A DNA stretch of 44,769 nucleotides from JAICYJ01 sp045806525 (GTDB lineage Bacteria; Actinomycetota; Thermoleophilia; Gaiellales; JAICJC01): positions 1 to 44,769 of the forward strand of contig JBJMJD010000049.1 in assembly GCA_045806525.1 (NCBI GenBank), in the 5' to 3' direction. Under the pieces are notes generated by a model. The model saw nothing but the letters and a program-made list of their open reading frames with translations, ran no database searches and had not been told where the DNA came from. A program made the translations under genes and the position numbers. How positions within the stretch are numbered: position 1 is the first letter of the stretch; every line of letters starts with the position of its first letter. Shown one piece after another: positions 9,322 to 17,057 of the stretch.

Positions 9322-10145
9322 GCTGGGACTCCGAGCACTTCGATCCGCTGCCGCCATCGTCGGTCGAGCCGCCGCCCCAGCAGCAGAAGCACTGGCTGAA
9401 GCGCCTGCTGGCGCCGTTCACGGGGATGGCGCTGCTGATCTGGAAGGTCGCCGGCCCGCTGCTGTTCGCGGTCAAGAACGTCAAGCTGTTCGCCTTCAGC
9501 GCCACGTTCCTGGTCTCGCTGGCGGCCTACACCAGCATCTGGGGCTGGCGCTTCGCGCTCGGCTTCATGCTGCTTCTGATGGTGCACGAGATGGGCCACG
9601 TGATCCAGCTGCGGCGCGAGGGCGTGCCCGCGTCGGCGCCGATGTTCATCCCCTTCCTGGGCGCGTTCGTGGGCATGAAGGAGATGCCGAAGAACGCCTG
9701 GGCCGAGGCCAAGGTGGGCCTGGCCGGCCCGGTGCTGGGCGCGATCGGGGCTGCGATCTGCCTGGGGGTGGCGATCGAGACCAACAGCGACTTGCTGCGG
9801 GCGGTCGCCTACACCGCCTTCTTCCTGAACCTGTTCAACCTGATCCCGGTGGTGCCGCTGGACGGGGGCCGGGCCGCCGCGGCGTTCCACCCGGCGTTCT
9901 GGTTCATCGGCGTGTTCGTGATCGCGCTGCTGTTCTTCTGGCACCGAAACCCGCTGATCCTCGTGATCGCCGTGCTGGGCTGCTACGAGCTGTTCCACCG
10001 CTGGGGCCGCCGCAACGACCCGCAGGCCCGGGCCTACTACGCGACCACATGGCCGCAGCGGATCACGATCGGCGTCGTCTATATCGGGCTGATCGGGCTG
10101 CTGGTGCTGGGCATGCAGGCCAGCTACCTGCACCGCGGGTTCTGA
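9318..10145 (+). CDS. Site-2 protease family (M50) integral membrane metalloprotease
   Basis: Predicted zinc metalloprotease cutting within or near the membrane; 275 residues. A Pro/Gln-rich cytoplasmic N-terminus is followed by several hydrophobic segments. The zinc motif HEMGH (HExxH) lies in the LLLMVHEMGHVIQL helix, and the third zinc ligand region NLIPVVPLDGGR matches the NxxPxxPLDGG motif. The C-terminal part has two or three more helices. ATG 9318 overlaps the moaD-moaE stop (ATGA), so the protein is probably made by translational coupling. Its substrate is unknown; regulated sigma-factor release is the common role of the family, but no anti-sigma gene is nearby. It converges with the downstream fusion gene, leaving only 7 bases between the stops. 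Confidence 0.9.
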   Translation: MSWDSEHFDPLPPSSVEPPPQQQKHWLKRLLAPFTGMALLIWKVAGPLLFAVKNVKLFAFSATFLVSLAAYTSIWGWRFALGFMLLLMVHEMGHVIQLRREGVPASAPMFIPFLGAFVGMKEMPKNAWAEAKVGLAGPVLGAIGAAICLGVAIETNSDLLRAVAYTAFFLNLFNLIPVVPLDGGRAAAAFHPAFWFIGVFVIALLFFWHRNPLILVIAVLGCYELFHRWGRRNDPQARAYYATTWPQRITIGVVYIGLIGLLVLGMQASYLHRGF

Positions 10146-10152
10146 CCGCTCG

Positions 10153-13095
10153 CTACCAGCCGTCGGCCAGCACGCGGTCGAGCGTGTCGGCGAACATGTC
10201 GGCGTCCTCGAGCTCGATGCAGAGCGGCGGCTTGATCTTGAGCACGTTCTCGTGGTCGCCGGTCGGCTGCACGATCACGCCCAGCTCGCGCATGCGCTCG
10301 CATAGCGCATAGGCCTCGGCGGACGCCGGCGTGGCCGCATCGCGGTCGCGTACCAGCTCTGCGCCCAGGTACAGCCCGCTGCCGTGCACCGCCCCGATCA
10401 GTGGGTGGCGCTCCGCCAGCTCCAGCAGGCGCCCGCGTAGGTGCGATCCGACCCGGGCCGCGTTCTCCTGCAGGCCCTCGTCGCGGATCGCGTCCAAGAC
10501 GGCAATGCCGATCTCACACGAAAGCGGCGAGCCGCCGACTGAGCTGAAGAACCCGGCGTTGCGGTGGAAGGCCGCGGCGATCGGCTCGGTGGTGATCACG
10601 GCGCCGACCGGATGGCCGTTGCCCGTCGCCTTCGCGATGGTGACGATGTCGGGCACGACGCCTTGCTGCTGGAACGCCCAGAACCACTCGCCCAGGCGGC
10701 CGTAGCCGACCTGCACCTCGTCGGCAATGCAGACGCCGCCGGCGTCGCGGACATGCCGGAAGGCGTGCTCGAGGTAGCCGGGCGGGGCCAGGACGCCGCC
10801 CGCGTTGCCAAGCACCGGCTCGCAGATGAATGCTGCCGCCCCCTCGGCGGCATCGCGCACCGGCTCGGCGTAGCGGGCGCCGGCCTGGGGATCGCCGAGC
10901 CCGTACGCGCCGCGGTACGTGTTGGCCTGGGGGACGATGCGCAGGCCCGGCGGAGGGCTGAGCGCCGCCGCCGGGTTGTCGAACAGCGAGGTGCCGACGT
11001 CGTAGGTCGCGGTTGTCCAGCCGTGGTAGGCGCCGGCGACCGCGATCACGTCGTGGCGACCGGTGTAGGTTCGGGCCAGGCGCAGGGCCAGGTCGTTGGC
11101 CTCGCTACCGGTGCTGACCAGGAACACCCGGTGGAGCGGATCGGGCACCAGCTCCGCCAGCCGCGCGGCGAACCGTGCCATGCCGTCGTAGAGGAAGCGC
11201 GAGTTCGTGTTCAGCAGCCGCAGGGCGCGCTGGGCGGCCGCGGCCACCGCCGGGTGGCTGTGACCCAGCACCGCCACGTTGTTGACCATGTCCAGGTACG
11301 GGCGGCCCTCCTCGTCGTAGAGGCGGTGACGCCACCCGCGTACCATCCGCGGCGGGTGCCGGTAGTACAGGAGCTGCGCGCTGGCAACGGCGCCGGCGCG
11401 CATGTCGAAGACGGCGTCACGGGTGGGAGCCGGGGCCGACGCGTCGATCCCCGCCAACGCCGAGGGATCGGGGCAGAGGCTCATCCAGGCGTCTCGCTGC
11501 GAGGGCTGCGCCCAGCCCGGAGGCGGGTCGGCATCGCACAGCGCCAGCTGGATGTGCAGATGCGGCAGCGGCCGGTTCGAGGTCTCGGCGATCGTGCCGA
11601 GCAGGTCACCCGCCCCCGCGGTCAGGGGCTCTTCCGGTGTGATCCCCTCCAGCACGATCCGGTAGCTGCCATGGCCGGGCAGGTCGGATTCGAGCGTGAC
11701 GCGGTCGTCTCCACTCGAGACAACGCGCGCATCCAGCGGGCAGCGCACAGGCTCACCGGCTCCGGCGAACAGGTCGACGCCCAGGTGGACCGTGGACGGC
11801 TCGACGGCCGCAGGTCGCCCGGAGCGGTGAAGCCGCGCCTCGCCGTAGCGCCCGACCGCCAGCTGGCCGGCATCGACAGCGGCTGCCTCCGCGACGCCGG
11901 CGGCGTTCTCCCACTCACCATGGGCGTATTCGGTAGAGGCAACGGTCAGGTCGACGAGCCTCAGCACCCGACCCTTCGGGTCGACCGGCGGCACCAGCGA
12001 CAGGCCGGCGAGGTGGGCGCTGAGAGCGGCCGCAGCCGGGTGCGGATCCAGGCCGCACGCGGCGCGGCAGGCGGCCTCGGCCAGGTCGGAGTCGACGGCC
12101 GCGACGGCGGCCAGCGAGCCCCAGTCGATCTCGATCAGGTCGTTCGCATAGCGGTTGCCGGGCTCGGCCATGGCCTGTTGCCAGGTGGAGACGGCGCCGC
12201 CCGCGGCGCGTCCCAGCACCAGCGGGAACACCGCCGCCAGCTCCGGCTCTGTCAGCGGCAGGCGCGTGTGAAACCCGGAGACGACGTCGACGATCACAGC
12301 CAGCGCGTCGTCCGGGTCGTGCCATGTCAGCGAGGCGGCCGCGACCGCGGCCTCGGCCACCAGGTAGCTGCGGGTCATGTCACCGAAGTCGATCAGGCCG
12401 CACGGCATCAGCCGGCCGTCGCCGTCGCGGCGGCCGACCACGTTGAAATCGGTCACGTCGCCGTGGATCACCTGCACGCGCAGATCCGGGGCGAGGCGCT
12501 CCAGGGCGCGGTCGTGCACGCGCATCGAGCGCTCGACCAGCTCGCGGCGGGCGGGGTCGTCGACGTGGCGGATGAGCCCGTCGACGACCGCCCGGGCGTG
12601 TTTCAGGTCCCACTGCAGCACACGGTCGGCGGCGGGATGATCGAAGCCCTGAAGCGCCAGGGCCGCCTCGGCGGCGATCCCGCCGAGATCGGTGCGAGCC
12701 TTGGCGTCGAGGTGCCGGACCTCGGTCATCGGCTCGCCGTCCACCCAGCTGATCATGCGCACGTCGTAGGTCTCGCCGTCGCTGTCGACCGGCGCGATCT
12801 CGCCGCCCTGGATCGACGGGATCGGCACCGGCGTTGCGAACGGCAGGCCGGCCGCCGCGATGTGGTGCATCGCAGCGTTCTGCATCTCCAGCGAGTCGTG
12901 CCCGAAGTGCGGGTTCGCGATCTTCAGCACCGCACGGCTGCCGTCGGCACCGGTGATCAGGAAGTTGCGGTCCTGGTGGCTGCCGAGCTCGGTGGCCGCG
13001 CCACGGCGGCCGAACAGCTCCTCCGCCAGCCGTCGCCCGTCGGCCTCGTCGAACGGCGGCGAGGCGATCTGGTAGCCCTCGAACAGCCCGCTCAC
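10153..13095 (-). CDS. Three-domain fusion: APH-like kinase, M23-like domain, class III PLP aminotransferase/phospho-lyase
   Basis: 980 residues in three parts. Residues 1-340 are an aminoglycoside phosphotransferase-like kinase with the catalytic motif HGDVTDFN (His211, Asp213) and the metal motif LIDFGD (Asp236). Residues about 430-525 resemble a LytM/M23 peptidase domain with both zinc motifs intact: HLGVD (His437, Asp441) and HLH (His512, His514). Residues about 560-980 are a class III PLP enzyme with STGSEAND, DEVQVGYGR and the PLP-binding Lys822 in TIAKATGNGHP. Human homologues of the outer domains act in sequence: HYKK phosphorylates hydroxylysine and PHYKPL/ETNPPL eliminates phosphate. 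A phospho-amine lyase pathway is therefore the best guess. GTG 13095 overlaps the carboxypeptidase TGA (GTGA). Confidence 0.88.
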   Translation of the reverse strand: MSGLFEGYQIASPPFDEADGRRLAEELFGRRGAATELGSHQDRNFLITGADGSRAVLKIANPHFGHDSLEMQNAAMHHIAAAGLPFATPVPIPSIQGGEIAPVDSDGETYDVRMISWVDGEPMTEVRHLDAKARTDLGGIAAEAALALQGFDHPAADRVLQWDLKHARAVVDGLIRHVDDPARRELVERSMRVHDRALERLAPDLRVQVIHGDVTDFNVVGRRDGDGRLMPCGLIDFGDMTRSYLVAEAAVAAASLTWHDPDDALAVIVDVVSGFHTRLPLTEPELAAVFPLVLGRAAGGAVSTWQQAMAEPGNRYANDLIEIDWGSLAAVAAVDSDLAEAACRAACGLDPHPAAAALSAHLAGLSLVPPVDPKGRVLRLVDLTVASTEYAHGEWENAAGVAEAAAVDAGQLAVGRYGEARLHRSGRPAAVEPSTVHLGVDLFAGAGEPVRCPLDARVVSSGDDRVTLESDLPGHGSYRIVLEGITPEEPLTAGAGDLLGTIAETSNRPLPHLHIQLALCDADPPPGWAQPSQRDAWMSLCPDPSALAGIDASAPAPTRDAVFDMRAGAVASAQLLYYRHPPRMVRGWRHRLYDEEGRPYLDMVNNVAVLGHSHPAVAAAAQRALRLLNTNSRFLYDGMARFAARLAELVPDPLHRVFLVSTGSEANDLALRLARTYTGRHDVIAVAGAYHGWTTATYDVGTSLFDNPAAALSPPPGLRIVPQANTYRGAYGLGDPQAGARYAEPVRDAAEGAAAFICEPVLGNAGGVLAPPGYLEHAFRHVRDAGGVCIADEVQVGYGRLGEWFWAFQQQGVVPDIVTIAKATGNGHPVGAVITTEPIAAAFHRNAGFFSSVGGSPLSCEIGIAVLDAIRDEGLQENAARVGSHLRGRLLELAERHPLIGAVHGSGLYLGAELVRDRDAATPASAEAYALCERMRELGVIVQPTGDHENVLKIKPPLCIELEDADMFADTLDRVLADGW

Positions 13096-14090
13096 TTCGC
13101 CGCCCTGTGGAAGCCCCAGTTCAGCATCCGCGACGCGGCGGCGAACTCGCTGCCGCGCACGCCCAGCTCCACGGCGATCAGGGTGTGGCCGCCGCGCGTG
13201 GCTGAGGCGGCCAGGCAGTTCCCGGCCAGGGCCGTCTGGCCGGTCTTGATGCCGCCGGCACCGGGATACGACCACAGCAGCTCGTTGCGGTTCACGTACG
13301 TCGCGCCCGAGGCGGGGCGGTAGAACTTGGCGGACACGAGGCGCCGCAGCGGGCCCACGGCCAGCACCTGCCGTGAGAGGTCGGCCACGTCCCAGGCCGA
13401 ACTGTGGTTGCCGGCGTCGACGATCCCGCTCGGGTTCGAGTAGTGCGTGTCGGACAGCTTCAGCTTCCGCGCCTCGTGGTTCATCTGGAGGACGAACGCC
13501 CTCACCGAGCCGGCCGCGTGCACCGCCAGTGCATCGGCGGCGTCGTTGGCCGAGGCGATCAGCATGGCGGCAAGCATGTCATGCACGCTGACCTTGCTGC
13601 CCGCGTGCAGGCCGATCGTGTAGCCGGTCTCGCCGGTCATCGCCGGGGTCACCACGAAGTGCCGGTTGATGCCGCCGCGCTCGGACAGAAGGGCGGTCAT
13701 CAGCTTCGTGAGGCTTGCGATCGGCCGGTGCGCGTGGCTGCGGTGACTCCACAGCACGCGGCCAGAGCCGGCGTCGACGACGATGCCCGCGGCCACGTGC
13801 ACGCCGGGAAGCGCGCGCGTCGAGGCTCCGGCCGCCCGGAGCGGCGACGTCACGGCGCCGGTGCCGTTCCCAGGCGTCTGTGGGACCACGCCGGTGAGCG
13901 CGCTGGGAGGGATCACCCCGGCCGACCGGTCGGTCAGCGGCAGCACCCGCCAGACGACGACGGCGGCGGCGGCAACGAGGACGACGAGGGCGATCACGAG
14001 CACCGCGCGCAGCGGCGACACCGCGGGCAGGCGGCGTCGCCGGCGGGGACCGGCCTGCATCGAGTAGAGCGGGGGACGCCTCGTCGCCAC
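13092..14090 (-). CDS. D-alanyl-D-alanine carboxypeptidase (penicillin-binding, S11-like)
   Basis: It trims the terminal D-Ala from peptidoglycan stem peptides outside the membrane. 332 residues. A basic N-terminus and one membrane anchor (about 27-50) precede a Pro/Gly-rich linker and the serine penicillin-recognition domain. The three active-site motifs are present (numbered from GTG 14090): Ser126-x-x-Lys129 in ASLTK, SAN at 180-182 and KTG at 282-284. The C-terminal PBP5 beta domain is missing, so it is a short form. GTG 14090 is chosen because TAGGGT lies 6 bases upstream; GTG 14096 (334 residues) is the alternative. It is divergent from selA, with overlapping promoters, and coupled to the downstream kinase/PLP fusion gene. 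Confidence 0.9.
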   Translation of the reverse strand: MATRRPPLYSMQAGPRRRRRLPAVSPLRAVLVIALVVLVAAAAVVVWRVLPLTDRSAGVIPPSALTGVVPQTPGNGTGAVTSPLRAAGASTRALPGVHVAAGIVVDAGSGRVLWSHRSHAHRPIASLTKLMTALLSERGGINRHFVVTPAMTGETGYTIGLHAGSKVSVHDMLAAMLIASANDAADALAVHAAGSVRAFVLQMNHEARKLKLSDTHYSNPSGIVDAGNHSSAWDVADLSRQVLAVGPLRRLVSAKFYRPASGATYVNRNELLWSYPGAGGIKTGQTALAGNCLAASATRGGHTLIAVELGVRGSEFAAASRMLNWGFHRAAK

Positions 14091-14096
14091 GGACAC

Positions 14097-14106
14097 ACCC
14101 TACAAT
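14097..14106. promoter_or_regulatory. Overlapping divergent -10 elements (carboxypeptidase and selA)
   Basis: Plus-strand TACAAT (14101-14106) lies 7 bases before selA ATG 14114. Minus-strand TAGGGT (14102-14097) lies 6 bases before GTG 14090. The two hexamers share the TA step at 14101-14102. Both transcripts would be leaderless. Confidence 0.5.
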
Positions 14107-14113
14107 CGAGGGC

Positions 14114-15415
14114 ATGACGGCCAACCCGCTCCGCGACCTGCCCTCGGTGGACGCCCTCCTGCGCACGGGCGCGGGCAACGCGCTGGTCGAGGAGCACGGA
14201 CGGCAGGCGGTGGTGGAGACGCTGCGTGCGGTGCTGGGGCAAGCGCGCGAGGCGGGAGAGGTTCCCGCTCACGAGGGTCTGCTGGAGACGGCGGCGAAGC
14301 GGCTGGGACGGCCGCCCAGCCTGCGTCCGGTGCTGAACGCGACCGGCGTGATCATCCACACCAACCTGGGCCGCGCGCCGCTGGCACAGGTCGCCATCGA
14401 ACGGGTGAGCGAGGTGGCGGCGGGCTATTCGACGCTCGAATACGACCTGGCGGCGGGGCGTCGCGGCTCGCGGCACGATCACCTCTCGGGTCTGCTTGCG
14501 ACCCTGACCGGCGCGGAGGCTGGGCTGGCTGTGAACAACAACGCGGCGGCCGTGCTGCTGTGCCTCGCGGCGACGGCCGGAGGCGGCGAGGTGCTGATCA
14601 GCCGCGGGCAGCTGATCGAGATCGGCGACGGGTTCCGGATCCCTGACATCCTCGCGCAATCGGGTGCGCGGCTGGTGGAGGTGGGCACCACGAACCGCAC
14701 CAGCATCGCGGACTATCGCACGGCGATGACGAGCGAGACGCGAGCGATCCTGAGGGTGCACCAGTCGAACTTCCGGATCGTCGGGTTCACCGCGCACCCC
14801 CGACTGGAGGAGCTGGCGGAGGTGGCCGGCGGCGACGTGGCACTGATCGACGACCTCGGCTCAGGGGCGCTGCTCGACCTCCCGGACCTGCTGGACGAGC
14901 CCACCGCGCGGGCCAGCATCGAGGCGGGCGCCGACCTGGTGTGCTTCTCCGGGGACAAGCTGCTGGGCGGGCCGCAGGCGGGAATCATCGTGGGCGCCGC
15001 CGAGGCCGTGGGCCGGGTGAAACGCCACCCGCTGGCGCGGGCGATGCGGATCGACAAGCTGTCGCTGGCGGCGCTGGAGGCGACGCTGGAGCTGTACCGA
15101 AATCCCGCGCAGGCGCTGGCCCAGGTACCGGTGCTGCGGTCGCTCGGGGAGCCGGCAGAGCGTGTGCGTGAACGGGCGGAGCGGCTCTGCCGGCGGCTGG
15201 GCGGGGAGCTGGCCGAGACGAAGGCGAAGGTGGGAGGCGGCGCGCTGCCGCTGCTGGAGCTGGACAGCTTCGCCTGTGCGCTGGAGGGCGGAGATGAGCT
15301 GGCGGCGCGGCTGCGAGAGGGCGACCCGCCGGTGATCGCGCGGGTGCAGGAGGGCCGGGTGCTGCTCGACTGCCGGACGCTGCGGGACGCGGACTGCGAC
15401 CTGATCCGCTTGTGA
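14114..15415 (+). CDS. selA: L-seryl-tRNA(Sec) selenium transferase
   Basis: PLP enzyme converting seryl-tRNA(Sec) to selenocysteyl-tRNA(Sec) with selenophosphate. 433 residues, close to the usual 450-460. It has the SelA N-terminal region (LRDLPSVDALL), the substrate region NATGVIIHTNLGRAPL, and PLP-binding Lys282 in CFSGDKLLGGPQAG. The canonical -10 TACAAT is 7 bases before ATG 14114 and no ribosome-binding site is visible, so the message is probably leaderless. The stop overlaps the selB start as GTGA. Neither selD nor the tRNA(Sec) gene is in the window. The identification is firm. Confidence 0.97.
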   Translation: MTANPLRDLPSVDALLRTGAGNALVEEHGRQAVVETLRAVLGQAREAGEVPAHEGLLETAAKRLGRPPSLRPVLNATGVIIHTNLGRAPLAQVAIERVSEVAAGYSTLEYDLAAGRRGSRHDHLSGLLATLTGAEAGLAVNNNAAAVLLCLAATAGGGEVLISRGQLIEIGDGFRIPDILAQSGARLVEVGTTNRTSIADYRTAMTSETRAILRVHQSNFRIVGFTAHPRLEELAEVAGGDVALIDDLGSGALLDLPDLLDEPTARASIEAGADLVCFSGDKLLGGPQAGIIVGAAEAVGRVKRHPLARAMRIDKLSLAALEATLELYRNPAQALAQVPVLRSLGEPAERVRERAERLCRRLGGELAETKAKVGGGALPLLELDSFACALEGGDELAARLREGDPPVIARVQEGRVLLDCRTLRDADCDLIRL

Positions 15416-16893
15416 ACGACACGCCGCTGACCGTGGGCACGGCCGGCCACATCGACCACGGCAAGACGGCGTTGATCGCAGCGCTGACCGGGATCGACAC
15501 CGACCGGCTGCCGCAGGAACGGGCGCGCGGCATCTCGATCGAGCTGGGGTACGCGCCGCTGCAGCTGCCGTCGGGACGCAGGCTGTCGGTTGTCGACGTG
15601 CCGGGCCACGAGCGGTTCGTGCGAACCATGGTGGCGGGGGCGACGGGGATCGACATGTACCTGCTGGTGGTGGCGTGCGACGACGGCGTGATGCCGCAGA
15701 CGCGCGAGCATGCCGCGATTCTGAGCATGCTGGGGCTGCGGCTGGGAGTGGTGGCGCTGACCAAGCGCGACCTGGTGGATGACGAGACGGCTGCGCTGGC
15801 GCGGATGGGCGTGGAGGAGCTGATGCCGGACGCACCGGTCGTGGAGGTCTCGTCGCGGACCCGACAGGGCCTGCCGGAGCTGCTGGCCGAGCTCGACCGG
15901 GTGGCGGCGCTGGCGGATGGGCGCAAGCGCGAGGGTCCGGTGCGGCTGCCGATCGACCGCTCGTTCACGCTGCGCGGGATCGGGACGGTCGTGACGGGGA
16001 CGCTGTGGTCGGGCGCGGTCCGCGCCGGCGACCGGCTGGCGATCATGCCGAGCGGGCGCGAGGTGCGAGTGCGGAGCGTGCAGGTGCACGACGCGCCGGT
16101 GGAGACGGCCGCGGCCGGGCAGCGCGTGGCGGTGGCGCTCGTGGGAGTCGACCGCGACCAGGTGGCGCGCGGGGACACGCTGGCCGAGCCGGGCAGCCTG
16201 ACGGCGGGATACCGGCTGGAGTGCGAGGTGGAGGTGCTCGCGGACGCACCACATGCGCTGCGAGGAGGAGAGCGGGTGACGGTGCACCACGCGACCACCG
16301 AGACGCCGGCCCGGGTGGCGGTGCGCGATGGCGAGGCGATCGAGCCGGGGCGGTCCGGGCGTGTGCAGCTGCGGCTGCAGCGGCCGATCGCCGCGGTGGC
16401 CGGCGACCACGTCGTGATCCGGCTGACGGCCCCCCAGGCGACGGTGGCGGGCGGGGTGGTGATCGACCCGGCACCCTCACGCAGCGGCCGCGAACCCGAG
16501 CTGCCACAGCCGGCGGCCGCAGCCGTCACGCGTGTGCTGTCAGACGCCGGCGCAGACGAGCTGGAGCGGCGGCTGGCCGAGACGCCCTTTGCTCCGCCGC
16601 CGCTGCGGCCGGACGATCAGGGCGCCGCGGCGTACCTGGCCGACGCCGGCCGGATCGTGCGCGCCGGCAAGGAGCTGGCCTTCACGAGAGCAGCGTTCGA
16701 CCAGGCCCAGGCGGCGGCGGTGGAGCTTGCGACCGAGCACGGCTCGGTCACCCTGGCACAGCTGCGGGACGGCCTCGGCTGCTCCCGCCGCTACGCGCAG
16801 GCGCTGCTCGAGGCGCTCGACTCGCACGGGGTGACGCGCCGCGTCGGAGACACACGGGTGCTCCGCCGAAGCCACCGGAACCCGACCGGCTGA
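15412..16893 (+). CDS. selB: Selenocysteine-specific translation elongation factor (short C-terminus)
   Basis: GTPase that brings selenocysteyl-tRNA(Sec) to UGA codons by binding the SECIS hairpin in mRNA. 493 residues. The G domain has GHIDHGKT (12-19), RGISIELGYA (G2 region), DVPGHE (62-67) and TKRD (117-120). EF-Tu-like domains II and III follow to about residue 345. The C-terminal winged-helix region is only about 150 residues, against about 240 in well-studied SelB proteins of 610-640 residues, suggesting two or so winged helices instead of four. The last one (TEHGSVTLAQLRDGLGCSRR) looks intact. GTG 15412 overlaps selA's TGA. Confidence 0.95.
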   Translation: MNDTPLTVGTAGHIDHGKTALIAALTGIDTDRLPQERARGISIELGYAPLQLPSGRRLSVVDVPGHERFVRTMVAGATGIDMYLLVVACDDGVMPQTREHAAILSMLGLRLGVVALTKRDLVDDETAALARMGVEELMPDAPVVEVSSRTRQGLPELLAELDRVAALADGRKREGPVRLPIDRSFTLRGIGTVVTGTLWSGAVRAGDRLAIMPSGREVRVRSVQVHDAPVETAAAGQRVAVALVGVDRDQVARGDTLAEPGSLTAGYRLECEVEVLADAPHALRGGERVTVHHATTETPARVAVRDGEAIEPGRSGRVQLRLQRPIAAVAGDHVVIRLTAPQATVAGGVVIDPAPSRSGREPELPQPAAAAVTRVLSDAGADELERRLAETPFAPPPLRPDDQGAAAYLADAGRIVRAGKELAFTRAAFDQAQAAAVELATEHGSVTLAQLRDGLGCSRRYAQALLEALDSHGVTRRVGDTRVLRRSHRNPTG

Positions 16894-16899
16894 GCGCGC

Positions 16900-17045
16900 G
16901 TGCAACACCCACGCCTGGCACCCGTGTTGCACGAATTCCGACAGTCAAATGGCTCCTCGGCTACGAATATCGTAGTTTTCGGCCTCCAAATTGACGGAAT
17001 TCGTAGAATCCGGCGCAACGCGGGTGCCAGACGCCGGTGTTGCAC
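16900..17045. repeat. 146-bp imperfect inverted-repeat element, MITE-like
   Basis: The ends are perfect inverted copies: GTGCAACACC at 16900-16909 and its reverse complement at 17036-17045. The arms remain alike for about 45-55 bases (shared words CTGGCACCCG and ACGAATTCCG), with a roughly 10-base insertion in the right arm. Each arm also has internal symmetry, e.g. GTGCAACAC 16900-16908 against GTGTTGCAC 16924-16932. The centre is AT-rich compared with the flanks and holds the hairpin CTACGA-ATA-TCGTAG (16961-16975). It may be a dispersed non-coding repeat or act as a terminator/attenuator between selB and mobA. Confidence 0.6.
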
Positions 17046-17057
17046 GGAGCCCCCGCG

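Noticed and set aside
10564..13323. A 919-codon open frame on the plus strand
   Set aside because: It is antisense to the kinase/M23/PLP gene, with a His/Arg/Gln-rich low-complexity product. It arises from GC-rich codon use.
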